Shown: positions 16,461 to 25,348, numbered from the stretch's first letter. The stretch: 64,000 nucleotides of DNA from an uncultured Sphingomonas sp. (GCF_913774285.1 NZ_CAJYHX010000033.1:62001-126000); one strand, 5' to 3'. Translations and numbers: made by a program. Notes: a model not told the origin generated them from the letters alone.

Positions 16461-16877
16461 TCAGCCGCCCGCCTTGCCCAGCGCGGTCTTCATCAGCACC
16501 ATCTGCTTGCGGTAGATATTGGTCATCGCGCTGAAATCGGCCTGCACCTTGCCCATCTTGAGCAGCTGGTCTTCCAGCGTCACGTTGTTGCCGTCGGGCT
16601 TCGTCTCGGTCACGTCCTTGTCGAACACCACCCCGCTGCCCATCGGCTGCACGGCGCCCAGATTCTTCATCGTGCCGGTCAGCTCGACGCGTGGCTTGGC
16701 GATGCTGATGCCGCCGGCGCCCTGGAGCAGGTCACCGAAATTGGGCTCGGACACGTCGCGCGACTTGTAGCCTGGCGTTTCGCTGTTTGCGAGGTTCTGC
16801 GCGATCACCTGCTGGCGCTGCGACAGGTTCTGCATCCGCATCTGGATGGCGGAGAAGATGGTAGGCATCTCGGACAT
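16461..16877 (-). CDS. flgB: flagellar basal-body rod protein FlgB
   Basis: A proximal rod subunit of 138 residues. It has the conserved rod N-terminus (IQMRMQNLSQRQQVIAQNLANSETPGYKSRDV at about 10-42, with the NLANSxTPGYK signature) and the C-terminal helix QADFSAMTNIYRKQMVLMKTALGK. It starts three bases after the stop of flaEY, so both are in one minus-strand operon. The usual partners flgC and fliE are not adjacent and are absent from the window, which is uncommon. Confidence 0.92.
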   Translation of the reverse strand: MSEMPTIFSAIQMRMQNLSQRQQVIAQNLANSETPGYKSRDVSEPNFGDLLQGAGGISIAKPRVELTGTMKNLGAVQPMGSGVVFDKDVTETKPDGNNVTLEDQLLKMGKVQADFSAMTNIYRKQMVLMKTALGKAGG

Positions 16878-16880
16878 GGT

Positions 16881-19658
16881 TCAGAATCCCAGGGTCAGGG
16901 GGGTGCCGGCGGAAAGGCGCGACAGCGCGGCTTGATAGTTTTTCAGCTGGGCCTGCTCGACCGCGGTGGAGGCGCCTTTCTTGCTGCCGCCGCTCGTCTT
17001 GCTGCCGTCGACGAACGCGGCCTTGCTGTCGTCCCAATATAGAGAGCGATACGCGGTCTGCGTCATCGAAATCGCGTCTTTGATCTTACCCAGCGCCACT
17101 TTGGCATTGTCGACCGAGGCGAGCGTCAGCGATTCGGTGAGCTCGAGCCCGTAATTGCCGCCGGGTTTCACCTTGGGCGCGGTGCCCACCACGGCCGCCT
17201 GGCTGGCGATCCGCTGCGGCTCCAGGCCGAGTTTGGAAAGGGCATCGTTCTCCCCGCTGCCGGCGATCAGCTCCATCTCGTGGCCCTGCTTCATCGTGAT
17301 GCGCAAGGACTGTTGGCCATCCACCTTGCTGGTGCTCACCGTACCCTTGGATGCGCCGATCATTCCCTGGATGCGGTCTGCGATGGTCTTGAGCGTGTCG
17401 TCCTTCTCGATCGTCACGCGGCGAACCGCCAGATTGTCCGCCTTGATCGAGAAATAGTCGCCGACACGCAGCGTCGTCTGGGTCGTGACCTTGTCCGAGA
17501 CCGTGGAGTTCAACACGCCGCGATTGAAGCCGATTGCCGCCAGCGCGTTGCTGCCGCCCAGATCGGCGGTCACGCGCACCGGCTCGGTCCGCGTCTGGAT
17601 CTGGCCGAACTGGGTGGTGGTGCCGACGGCGCCGGTCGCGGTGTCGATCTGGGCGACGAACCCATCGACGGGGCCCCGCCGTTTCGCGCCCAGGTCGCCG
17701 GTGGTGCGGCCGCCGGCATAGATCTTGTCACCCATGAAGGCGACGCTGTCGATCTGGTCGTCCTCGCCGGTGCCGACATAGGTCGTGGTGGCGCTGGAGA
17801 GGCCCGCGTCGATGCGCGTGACAAATCCGTCGCGGCTGCCGCTGATCGCATTCGACTGGCTACCGGCGATCGCGGTGCTGGTTGCGCCACCCACGGCGAC
17901 GCTGCCGTCCGCCGCCACCGCCAGGGCGCGTGCATCGGCCGCGCCCAGGTTGATGCTGGCCAGCGTGGTCGACAGCGACGTCGCCTGCAGCTTCATCACG
18001 CTCGCCACGCCCTGGCTGGATACCAGCGCCAGCACATTGCCGTCCTTGTCGACCGCCAGGCTGTTGATGGTGTCGCTGCCGCCGCCGTCGATGGTGCGCC
18101 GGTCCGCGATCTTGCCCTTGGAATCGATCCGAACCACCATGGCGTCGCCGCCGTCCTTGTTTGCGGTGCGACCGGCGACGAAGACCGATCCGTCGGCGCC
18201 GACGGTGACCGCCCGCGCGCTATCGGCGCCCTTCGACACGACCAAGGTGGAGAACTGCTCGTCGCCATTGGCGGCATATTTGGCGACGGCCATATCGCCG
18301 TCGGCGGTGACGCCGTTGAAGCTGCCGGTCACCGTGCCGGCGACGACCACGCTGCCGTCCTGCCCCAGCGAGACCGAGGCGCCCGTCGCTGCGCCATTGG
18401 CACCCAGATTGCGCTGCCACACCACCTTGCCGGCGCTGTCCATCTTGGTGAGAAACAGATTGTCGTCACCGGTAGAGAGGTTGGCGCCGAGATCGCCCTT
18501 GGTGGTGCCGACCACATAGGTGAAGCCCTGCGCATCGGTGACGCTCGCCGCCGCCGTGGTGCTGGCATAGACTTCGCTGACCTTGGTGGTCTCGATCTTG
18601 AGTTTGCCGTCCGGCCCTTCCACCGCCGTGGAAACATTGGTCGTTTTGCCCGCCGCGACATTCTGCTCGGTAGCCTGGCGATCCAGCGCCTGGATCGTGC
18701 CCATCGTCACCTTGCTGTTTTCGCCCGTGGGATCGTTCAGGCGAAACACCTGGGTCGCTGTCGGCGAGTCGAGCGGCGTCTGACCGGTGGTCACCACCAG
18801 CGAGTCCTTGGCGCCCACCTGCTCTAGGCTCACCTGCTCGACGCCATCGGGCGTCGCGAGGTTGAGGTGCCACATGCCGTCCGTCATTTCCGGTTCAAAA
18901 CGGGCATTCCATTTGCTGACCGGCTCGCCCTTGGCGTCGGTGAGGACCGTGCCATCGTCCTTGTAGCGAAGCACGGAGCTGATCTGCGCATTCAGCGATT
19001 GCGCAACCGAATTGATCGTCGGCGGCTGGGGGCCGGTCGACAGGTCGACCGTGAAGCTCTGGGACTGCGTGCCGCGCTTGATGCTGACGACGAACTGTTC
19101 ATTGCCGGTCAGGCCGGGCAGCGGATCGGACGCCTTTTTCACCAGCCCCTTCCCCGACGTTTCGTACGGGTTGGTAGCGGTGAGATCGCCGGTCTTCACC
19201 GTTGACGTCGTCTTGCCGAATGCGAGATTGACCTTGTCCGAAGGCGAAGAGACCAGATAATTTTGCAGGTCGGTCAAGCCCTTCGCAAACGCCTTTTGAT
19301 ATTGCGCGCGCTGTGCATCCGAGGTTGTCTTGTCGGCTGCGGCTTCGGCGAGCACGCGCAGCTTGTCGAGGGATTTAAACGCGGTGAAGGTGGTCTTCAC
19401 GTCGTCCGGCAAAAGGCTGCCGTTGCTGTCGCTGGTCGCCGGCTGGATCAGCGTGCGCATCGCCAGGATCGAGGTGAGCTGGGACGAGGTCGCCGTGCCG
19501 TCCTTGTCTTTCCAGGGCGGGGCGGTCGGGGTGGTGTTGAACAGCGCCTTGGCCGTCCGCACGTCCTTGCTTTCGAAGGTCGGCATGGCGCTGGTCGAGA
19601 ACGAGTTCTGCCCGGTGAGCAAACTCAGACCGATGAGATTTGCCGATAAATTAACCAT
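16881..19658 (-). CDS. FlaEY-like flagellar regulatory protein with beta-propeller repeats
   Basis: A 925-residue protein I place with the FlaEY proteins of Caulobacter and sphingomonads, which affect flagellin level and filament formation. The N-terminal third is Thr/Ser/Asn-rich. From about residue 390 to 690 there are repeated blocks of the form (G)DGSVVVAGxTxG and VDKDGNVLALV, the pattern of SBBP beta-propeller repeats. The C-terminal 150 residues contain long helices (ESLTLASVDNAKVALGKIKDAISMTQTAYRSL) resembling flagellin-type ends. No signal peptide is seen, so flagellar export is possible. ATG at 19658 has AAGGGA upstream. It shares a symmetrical promoter gap with fliG. Confidence 0.7.
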   Translation of the reverse strand: MVNLSANLIGLSLLTGQNSFSTSAMPTFESKDVRTAKALFNTTPTAPPWKDKDGTATSSQLTSILAMRTLIQPATSDSNGSLLPDDVKTTFTAFKSLDKLRVLAEAAADKTTSDAQRAQYQKAFAKGLTDLQNYLVSSPSDKVNLAFGKTTSTVKTGDLTATNPYETSGKGLVKKASDPLPGLTGNEQFVVSIKRGTQSQSFTVDLSTGPQPPTINSVAQSLNAQISSVLRYKDDGTVLTDAKGEPVSKWNARFEPEMTDGMWHLNLATPDGVEQVSLEQVGAKDSLVVTTGQTPLDSPTATQVFRLNDPTGENSKVTMGTIQALDRQATEQNVAAGKTTNVSTAVEGPDGKLKIETTKVSEVYASTTAAASVTDAQGFTYVVGTTKGDLGANLSTGDDNLFLTKMDSAGKVVWQRNLGANGAATGASVSLGQDGSVVVAGTVTGSFNGVTADGDMAVAKYAANGDEQFSTLVVSKGADSARAVTVGADGSVFVAGRTANKDGGDAMVVRIDSKGKIADRRTIDGGGSDTINSLAVDKDGNVLALVSSQGVASVMKLQATSLSTTLASINLGAADARALAVAADGSVAVGGATSTAIAGSQSNAISGSRDGFVTRIDAGLSSATTTYVGTGEDDQIDSVAFMGDKIYAGGRTTGDLGAKRRGPVDGFVAQIDTATGAVGTTTQFGQIQTRTEPVRVTADLGGSNALAAIGFNRGVLNSTVSDKVTTQTTLRVGDYFSIKADNLAVRRVTIEKDDTLKTIADRIQGMIGASKGTVSTSKVDGQQSLRITMKQGHEMELIAGSGENDALSKLGLEPQRIASQAAVVGTAPKVKPGGNYGLELTESLTLASVDNAKVALGKIKDAISMTQTAYRSLYWDDSKAAFVDGSKTSGGSKKGASTAVEQAQLKNYQAALSRLSAGTPLTLGF

Positions 19659-19686
19659 GAATCGATCCGTCCCTTCCCCATTTACT

Positions 19687-19697
19687 TCTATAATAGA
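19687..19697. promoter_or_regulatory. symmetrical TCTATAATAGA box between flaEY and fliG
   Basis: An almost self-complementary box (only the central base breaks symmetry) lying 37 bases upstream of flaEY on the minus strand and about 60 bases upstream of fliG on the plus strand. It reads as TATAAT for fliG and TATTAT for flaEY, so one element could serve both divergent operons. The same eleven bases occur between flgF and fliL. Confidence 0.5.
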
Positions 19698-19748
19698 GGA
19701 GAGCGCGGCCTTGCGGGTGCGCGCGGACCATTTTCTGCAGGGATGAGC

Positions 19749-20783
19749 ATGGCTTCTGTCGCCACGGTGGGTGAACCGCCCGAACTGAAGAAATTCACCG
19801 GCCCGCAGCGTGCGGCCGCGCTGATGCTCGCGCTCGGCAAGGAACATGGCGCCCCGATCTGGGACCAGCTCTCCACCGACGAGATCAAGGAGCTTTCCTC
19901 GACCATTTCCAGCCTGGGCCGCATTCCCAGCGTCGTGGTCGAATATCTGCTTGTCCAGTTCACCGGCGAAGTGGCGAGCATGGCCTCGCTCCACGGCAGC
20001 TACGAGACCACCGAGCGCCTGCTCGCCGGCATCCTGCCGAACGACAAAGTGAAGGAGATCATGGAGGATATCCGTGGTCCCTCGGGCCGGACGATGTGGG
20101 ACAAGCTGTCCAACGTCTCCGAGACCGTGCTGGCCGGCGCGCTCAAGCAGGAATATCCGCAGACCGTCGCCGTCATCCTTTCCAAGCTGCGCCCCGATCA
20201 TGCCGCGCGCGTGCTGGCAGAGCTGCCGCGCGAGTTCGCGGTGGACGTGATCATGCGCATGCTGCGGATGGACACGGTGCAGAAGGAAGTCATCAACCAG
20301 GTCGAGCAGACGCTGAAGACCGAGTTCATGACCAACCTCTCCCGCTCGCAGAAGCGCGATCCGCACGAGAGCATGGCCGAGCTGTTCAACTCGCTCGACC
20401 GCTCGACCGAGGAAGCGATGCTTACCGCGCTCGACGCCAAGGCGCCGGAAAGCGCCGAACGCATCCGCGCGCTGATGTTCACCTTCGAGGATCTCGCCAA
20501 CCTGCTGCCGCCGGCAATCGCGTCGATCGTCCGCAATGCCGACAAGCGCGAGATGGCGCTGGCGCTGAAGGGTGCGCCGGAGCAGCTGAAGACGATGTTC
20601 TTCAACGCGATGACCGAGCGCGCCGCCAAGCTGATGCGCGAGGACATGGCGGGTATGGGCCCGGTGCGCGCGCGCGATTGCGAAGAGGCCCAGTCGAGCC
20701 TCGTCCGGCTGGCCAAGGACCTTGCCGATCGCGGCGAGATCCTGCTGGTCGATCCCAAGTCCGACGACGCGATGATTATCTGA
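19749..20783 (+). CDS. fliG: flagellar motor switch protein FliG
   Basis: FliG forms the C-ring layer that receives torque from MotA. The 344-residue protein has the N-terminal FliF-binding domain (FTGPQRAAALMLALGKE), the middle armadillo domain (ETVLAGALKQEYPQTVAVILSKL with the EHPQT-like motif as EYPQT), and a C-terminal charged domain (FEDLANLLPPAIASIVRNADKREMALALKGA). ATG 19749 is chosen because AGGGA precedes it at a good distance; ATG 19743 lies directly on that site. fliH follows after 13 bases. Confidence 0.96.
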   Translation: MASVATVGEPPELKKFTGPQRAAALMLALGKEHGAPIWDQLSTDEIKELSSTISSLGRIPSVVVEYLLVQFTGEVASMASLHGSYETTERLLAGILPNDKVKEIMEDIRGPSGRTMWDKLSNVSETVLAGALKQEYPQTVAVILSKLRPDHAARVLAELPREFAVDVIMRMLRMDTVQKEVINQVEQTLKTEFMTNLSRSQKRDPHESMAELFNSLDRSTEEAMLTALDAKAPESAERIRALMFTFEDLANLLPPAIASIVRNADKREMALALKGAPEQLKTMFFNAMTERAAKLMREDMAGMGPVRARDCEEAQSSLVRLAKDLADRGEILLVDPKSDDAMII

Positions 20784-20796
20784 GGAGCATGGCAGC

Positions 20797-21444
20797 ATGA
20801 GCATCCATGTCGAACGTTTCGCCTTCGACCGCGTGTTTTCGGCACCCGTGCCGGACAAGAAGCTGGTCGACGAGGACGCGCTGATCGAGCTGGCCGCGCT
20901 GCGCGCCGAGCTGGCGCTGCTCAAGGCCGACCAGCAGGCGGTGATCGATCGCGCCCGCGCCGAAGGTTTCGAGGCCGGACTCGCCCAGGCGCGCGCCGAG
21001 CGCGAAGTGGCGCTGCTCAGCGCGGTCGACGCGCTGCACGCCGGCATCGAGGTGATCGACGCCCAGTTCACCGAAATCACCGAGCGGGTGACCAGCGAGG
21101 CGACCGAAGTCGCGCTCGCCGCCGCCGACCATATCGCCGCCCGCGCGATCGAGCGCGCCCCCGGCGACGCGATCGACGCGGCGATCGGCCGCGTGCTGGG
21201 CCAGGTGGCCCGCGGCACCGAGCTGCAGGTGCGCGTCCACCCCGATCTGGTCGACGATATCGAAGCCAAGATCGCCGACCGGCAGTCCAAGGATCGCCGC
21301 AAGCTGAGCCTCACCGTCGCCCCCGACGCCACGCTGGCGATGGGCGATGCGCTGATCAATTGGGACGAAGGCGGCCTCGCACTCAACGCGCAAGCGCGCC
21401 GCGAGGCGATCACCGCCGAGCTGGAGAGCCTGCTGCTCCACTGA
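20797..21444 (+). CDS. fliH: flagellar assembly protein FliH
   Basis: FliH binds and restrains the export ATPase FliI. The 215-residue protein has a central Ala/Glu/Arg-rich helix (about 30-95, ALRAELALLKADQQAVIDRARAEGFEAGL) with GxxxG-like spacing and a C-terminal alpha/beta domain (TELQVRVHPDLVDDIEAKIA, GGLALNAQARREAI). AGGAG lies nine bases before the ATG. Unusually, fliI does not follow; the operon ends here and a catalase-like gene comes next. Confidence 0.88.
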   Translation: MSIHVERFAFDRVFSAPVPDKKLVDEDALIELAALRAELALLKADQQAVIDRARAEGFEAGLAQARAEREVALLSAVDALHAGIEVIDAQFTEITERVTSEATEVALAAADHIAARAIERAPGDAIDAAIGRVLGQVARGTELQVRVHPDLVDDIEAKIADRQSKDRRKLSLTVAPDATLAMGDALINWDEGGLALNAQARREAITAELESLLLH

Positions 21445-21513
21445 GCGGGCCTCGACGGAACGGCAAATCGGAATGACGGTTGAGCTCCTTCGAACCTTCG
21501 AAGGAAACCAGCC

Positions 21514-22608
21514 ATGTCGCAGCCCGTCCGTTATTCGCCCTCCGTCGAACAGCCCCAGCCCGACGAGGCGGAGACCGTCGCCCGGCTCAAGGAACAGTTC
21601 CAGAAGATCCTCGACACCACGTCCGAGGACTATCAGCACGCGGTCCGCTCGGTGCACGCCAAGGGCCATGGCATCGCGCGCGGCACCTTCACGATTGCCG
21701 ACAATCTGCCGCCCGAACTCGCCCAGGGCCTGTTCGCGACGCCGGGCCGCCACGAAGCGATCCTGCGCTTCTCGACCAATGCCGGCGACATCCTGGATGA
21801 CTCGATCCGCCTACCCCGCGGCGTGGCATTGAAGGTGCTCGGCGTCGAAGGCGCGCGGCTGCCGGGCAGCGAGGGCGACACGACGCAGGACTTCGTGATG
21901 GTCAACGCCCCCGCCTTCGCCGCGCCGGACGCCAAGAAGTTCCTCGGCAACCTCAAGCTGCTCGCCGGCACCACGGACAAGGCCGAGGGCGCCAAGAAGC
22001 TGCTATCGGCGGTGCTGCGCAGCTTCGAGGCGGCGATCGAGGCGGTCGGCGGCAAGTCGGCGCTGCTGAACAGCCTGGGCGGTGCCAAGCCGGTGCATCC
22101 GCTGGGTGCCACCTATTACAGCCAGACGCCCTACCGCTATGGCGCGTACATCGCCAAGTTCCAGCTGGTGCCGGTATCCGGCATCAAGGACTTCGCCGAC
22201 GAGACGATCAACGCCACCGGCCGCCCCGATGCGATCCGCGAGGCCGTGAACGAATTGCTCGTCGAGCAGGGCGGCACCTGGGAGCTGCGCGTGCAGCTGT
22301 GCACCGATCTCGAGAAAATGCCGGTCGAGGATGCCTCGGTCGTCTGGGACGAGGACGAGAGCCCCTATCGCACCGTCGCGACGCTGCACGTGGAGCCGCA
22401 GACGGGCTGGATCTATGGCGAAAGCGATCGGATTGAGGACCGGCTGTCCTTCGCGCCCTGGCACGGCCTCGCCGCGCACCAGCCGCTCGGCGGCGTCAAC
22501 CGGGCGCGGAAGGAGCCCTATAAGTTTTCCGCCGACTATCGCGGTCGGTTCAACGGCTGCCCGATGCACGAGCCGCGGGCGCTCGACGAACTGAACGTCG
22601 AGGCCTGA
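21514..22608 (+). CDS. catalase-family heme protein
   Basis: A 364-residue member of the catalase-fold family of small, incomplete catalases. The distal His region is present as RSVHAKGHGIARGTF near residue 45, followed by LRFSTNAGD and LKVLGV in place of the catalase RFST and GFAVKF blocks. The C-terminal catalase domain is reduced. The family includes peroxidases and allene-oxide-synthase-like proteins, so hydrogen peroxide breakdown cannot be assumed. No signal peptide. It follows fliH by 69 bases and probably has its own promoter. It does not look functionally related to motility. Confidence 0.8.
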   Translation: MSQPVRYSPSVEQPQPDEAETVARLKEQFQKILDTTSEDYQHAVRSVHAKGHGIARGTFTIADNLPPELAQGLFATPGRHEAILRFSTNAGDILDDSIRLPRGVALKVLGVEGARLPGSEGDTTQDFVMVNAPAFAAPDAKKFLGNLKLLAGTTDKAEGAKKLLSAVLRSFEAAIEAVGGKSALLNSLGGAKPVHPLGATYYSQTPYRYGAYIAKFQLVPVSGIKDFADETINATGRPDAIREAVNELLVEQGGTWELRVQLCTDLEKMPVEDASVVWDEDESPYRTVATLHVEPQTGWIYGESDRIEDRLSFAPWHGLAAHQPLGGVNRARKEPYKFSADYRGRFNGCPMHEPRALDELNVEA

Positions 22609-22615
22609 CCGGCGC

Positions 22616-22637
22616 GGGGCCGCCAAGCGGCGGCCCC
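22616..22637. terminator. GC-rich hairpin between convergent genes
   Basis: A perfect 9-base stem (GGGGCCGCC, loop AAGC) between the catalase-like gene and the convergent lipoprotein gene. There is no T run on either strand, so it may be a pause or boundary element rather than a classic terminator. Confidence 0.45.
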
Positions 22638-22650
22638 TCCCCGCGCGCGA

Positions 22651-24309
22651 TCAGCTCTGGTGCGGATCGCGCGGCCGTTCCGGCCGGGCAGGACGGGGCG
22701 GCTGCTGCGGATGCGGCCGCGCCTGTTCGGCCCGCGCCGCGGCTTCTGCGCGCTGCTGCTGCGCCATCTGCACGCGAGCCTGGGCCTGCTGCCGCGCCTG
22801 GGCCTGCTGGCGCTGCTCGGCCTGCGCGCGTGCTGCCTGCTGCTGGCGGGCACGTGTCTGCGCCTGTCGCTGCGCCAGTTCGCGCTGGGCTGCCTGCTGA
22901 CGGGCGCGCTGCTGTGCCTGCTGCTGGGCCTGTTGACGTTGCGCCATCTGCACGCGGTTGCGCTGCTGAGCTTGCTGGGCCTGACGCTGGCGCTCCGCCG
23001 CCGCTTCACGCGCGCGTTGCTGGGCCAGCTGTTGCTGTTGCGTGCGCTGCGCCGCTGCCTGCCGGACGCGCTGCTGCTCGGCCGCCTGCTGACGCACCCG
23101 CTGCTGGGCAGCCTGCTGCGCCTGGGCCTGCGCGACGCGCTGGCGGGCCTGCTGCTGGGCGAGCTGCTGCTGCACCTGGCGCTGCCGGGCCTGCTGTTCG
23201 GCGAGCCGCTGCTGCTGCGCCTGGAGGTTCGCGCGCTGCTGCGCCTGTTGCTGGAAGGCAAGCCGCTGCTGGGCCTGCGCCTGCGCCTGGCGCTGCGCCG
23301 CCATCTGCTGGGCCTGGCGTTGTGCCGCCTGCTGCTGGGCAATCTGCTGGGCGCGGATCTGCTGCTGGCGCCGTGCCTCGGCCTGGCGATCGCCGCCGAA
23401 CCAGTTGGGCATCCAGCCGCGCTGCGGCGGCGGCGCGGGCGGCACATAGGCGACCGGCTGCGGCGCCGGGGTGCGGAAGCCCTGGCTCTGCCACGCGGCG
23501 AAGCGCTGGGCGGCAGAGGCGCGGCGCTGGCGCTCCTGCTGCCAGACGGCCTGTTCCTGCGCGGCATGTGCCTGGCGATAGGCCTGCCATTCGGCCTGGC
23601 GCGCCTGCGCCTCGGCCCATTGCGCGTTGGCGGCGGCGATCTCCGCGCGCCGCGCCGCCCAGTTGGCTGCGACCACCCCGCGATGCTCGCGCTGCGCCGA
23701 CAGCCGGTAGAGATATTCCGCGCGATCATAATAGCGGGACGCGGTGTCGGCGCGGCCGTAATAGTCGTTGGCCGGCAGCAGGTCGCCGCCCGCGTCGTAC
23801 ACCGCGACGAGATCGTCGCCCGAATAGGCATAGCTATAGTCGGGGTCGCGGACGAGATAGGGCTGGTCCGCCCCGGCCTGGTAATAATAATAGCGATAGC
23901 CGCCATCGACCGGCTCCGCATAGCGCCGGTCGCCGACGCTGGTCTGCCACACCCAGGGCGAGACGCGGCCGTCGTCATAGGCATAGTCGGGCGGCGCATC
24001 GCCGATCGCATCGGCAACACCCTGGGCGCGATCGAGATAGGCATAAGCGTCGCTGCGCCGCGCGACCTGCGCCACGCGCACTCGCCGTGTCGCGGGCAGC
24101 GCCTCGGCCGACGGGGCGGTGGCGAGCGACGTCGCGGCGCCGGCCTGCAGCGGCACCGCCGCGGGCAGCGCCGGCAGCGCATCGGCCATGTTGCCCATCG
24201 ACGCGTTGCTATCCGCCTGCTGTGCCGGATTTCCCGGGCTGCAGGCGGCCAGCGCGATGGCGAGCATGCTCGCCGACAGCATGGCGGGGCGTTTCCACAG
24301 ATCGGACAT
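22651..24309 (-). CDS. Gln/Ala/Arg-rich lipoprotein, unknown
   Basis: A 552-residue lipoprotein: basic start, hydrophobic stretch and lipobox ALAAC with Cys at residue 23. Residues about 80-220 are Tyr- and Asp-rich (YRYYYYQ, DPDYSYAYSGDD). From about 225 to 530 the protein is dominated by Gln, Ala and Arg in imperfect QQAxxRxxAQ-type repeats with high helical propensity, then a Pro/His/Arg tail. It probably forms a long coiled coil or disordered rod anchored in the outer membrane. I know no function. The repetitive composition makes the opposite strand open over a similar length, but the lipobox and Shine-Dalgarno-like GAGCTGTC region support this strand. Confidence 0.75.
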   Translation of the reverse strand: MSDLWKRPAMLSASMLAIALAACSPGNPAQQADSNASMGNMADALPALPAAVPLQAGAATSLATAPSAEALPATRRVRVAQVARRSDAYAYLDRAQGVADAIGDAPPDYAYDDGRVSPWVWQTSVGDRRYAEPVDGGYRYYYYQAGADQPYLVRDPDYSYAYSGDDLVAVYDAGGDLLPANDYYGRADTASRYYDRAEYLYRLSAQREHRGVVAANWAARRAEIAAANAQWAEAQARQAEWQAYRQAHAAQEQAVWQQERQRRASAAQRFAAWQSQGFRTPAPQPVAYVPPAPPPQRGWMPNWFGGDRQAEARRQQQIRAQQIAQQQAAQRQAQQMAAQRQAQAQAQQRLAFQQQAQQRANLQAQQQRLAEQQARQRQVQQQLAQQQARQRVAQAQAQQAAQQRVRQQAAEQQRVRQAAAQRTQQQQLAQQRAREAAAERQRQAQQAQQRNRVQMAQRQQAQQQAQQRARQQAAQRELAQRQAQTRARQQQAARAQAEQRQQAQARQQAQARVQMAQQQRAEAAARAEQARPHPQQPPRPARPERPRDPHQS

Positions 24310-24439
24310 GACAGCTCCTCACTTCCCGCCCCCTTGACGCAGCTTCTGCCCGTTCCAGGCTGAACCTGCGCTGGAGCGGCCGTTCATCGGCCGTCAAACG
24401 CCTATCGCTGGTTTCGGATGCGCAAGCGTCGGGCGCGGG

Positions 24440-25213
24440 TCAGCCCGAAGCGAGACGCCGCATCTGCTCCCCTACGGTGCGCACCGCGAGCCCGCTCGCC
24501 AGCACCATGTCGAGCAGCGCCTCTTGCTGTGCCGCGGTCACCGCCCCGTCGCTTTCCGGCCCGGCGCCGACCTGGTGGAACACCAGGATCGCCCAGCGCC
24601 GCTCGTGCCGCGCCAGCTGGAGATAGTTGAACACGTCGAGCGGCTGCGCGTCATAGCCGACCGCCAGTGCCTGCAGCCGATACGGGTGGCGCCGCACCCA
24701 GGCCGCCGGGTTGGGCGGCCCCTCGCTGTTCCGCGCGCTGTCGAGTCCCAGCCGCTTGAGCAGCGCCTCGTAGCGGGCGCGCTCGGCATTGGCGGTGCCG
24801 GGGCCCAGATCGGTGACATCGCACGGATAGGCGAAGTCGCGCGGCCGCTCGGGTCCGGCCACCTTGTCCAGCCAGGCTTCCAGCGGGCGGAACTCCTTCT
24901 CGGCAAAGGCCTCGGCGGTGAGCGGACCGATGTTGCAAGGGTGGTGCATGGTATGCGCGCCGAGCTCGTGCCCACGCGCCGGCATCTTCTCCCAGTCGGC
25001 GACGCGGTCGACGATATTGTCCCAGGTGACGTAGAAGGTGCCGTGCAGGCCCCGCCGCTCCAGCGCGGGCGCCGCCACGTCGAGATGCGAGGGCAGCCCA
25101 TCGTCATAGGTCAGGCTCAGCGCCCCGCCCGCGTCGTCCGCCGCCCGCGCGAGGGGGGCGCCGAGCACCAGCGTCGCCAGCCCTGCCGCGAAGTGCCGCC
25201 TGTTTACCTGCAT
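24440..25213 (-). CDS. secreted polysaccharide deacetylase (NodB-like)
   Basis: A 257-residue protein with a Tat-like signal (NRRHFAAG then a hydrophobic stretch ending ARA) and a NodB deacetylase domain: LSLTYDDGLPSH with the catalytic/metal Asp pair, and HTMHHP with the metal His pair near residue 110. These enzymes remove acetyl groups from polysaccharides such as poly-N-acetylglucosamine, chitin or peptidoglycan. The later part is unusual, with FAYPCDVTD in place of the usual RxPxG block. The ATG at 25213 places the signal peptide correctly; an upstream ATG at 25309 would add 32 residues before it. Confidence 0.85.
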   Translation of the reverse strand: MQVNRRHFAAGLATLVLGAPLARAADDAGGALSLTYDDGLPSHLDVAAPALERRGLHGTFYVTWDNIVDRVADWEKMPARGHELGAHTMHHPCNIGPLTAEAFAEKEFRPLEAWLDKVAGPERPRDFAYPCDVTDLGPGTANAERARYEALLKRLGLDSARNSEGPPNPAAWVRRHPYRLQALAVGYDAQPLDVFNYLQLARHERRWAILVFHQVGAGPESDGAVTAAQQEALLDMVLASGLAVRTVGEQMRRLASG

Positions 25214-25321
25214 GTCGTCTCCATCCGTTGGCGATGCCCTTGGCCGCAGCCGCCGGCGCACGCAACCGTGCTTCCGTAGCTTCGCGTAGGTCGAGCGACT
25301 GCTAGGCAAAAAATTCCCACC

Positions 25322-25336
25322 CGGCAGAAACTGCCG
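25322..25336 (+). promoter_or_regulatory. palindrome CGGCAGAAACTGCCG upstream of fliF
   Basis: A perfect inverted repeat with 6-base arms and AAA spacer, centred about 25 bases upstream of the centre of the fliF TATAAG box, that is over the expected -35 position. A near copy (GGCAGAAATTGCC) holds the same place before fliL. Probably a regulator site. Confidence 0.5.
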
Positions 25337-25348
25337 TTCCGCCCGCCT

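Noticed and set aside
19621..19660. GCCGATAA resembling a FliA -10 near the start of flaEY
   Set aside because: It lies inside the flaEY coding sequence on the opposite strand, without a TAAA at the right distance, and too far from fliG relative to the TATAAT box.
22660..24363. Plus-strand frame of 567 codons opposite the Gln-rich lipoprotein
   Set aside because: It reads as Leu/Arg repeats, the complement of Gln/Ala codons; the minus strand has the lipobox and ordered N-terminal region.
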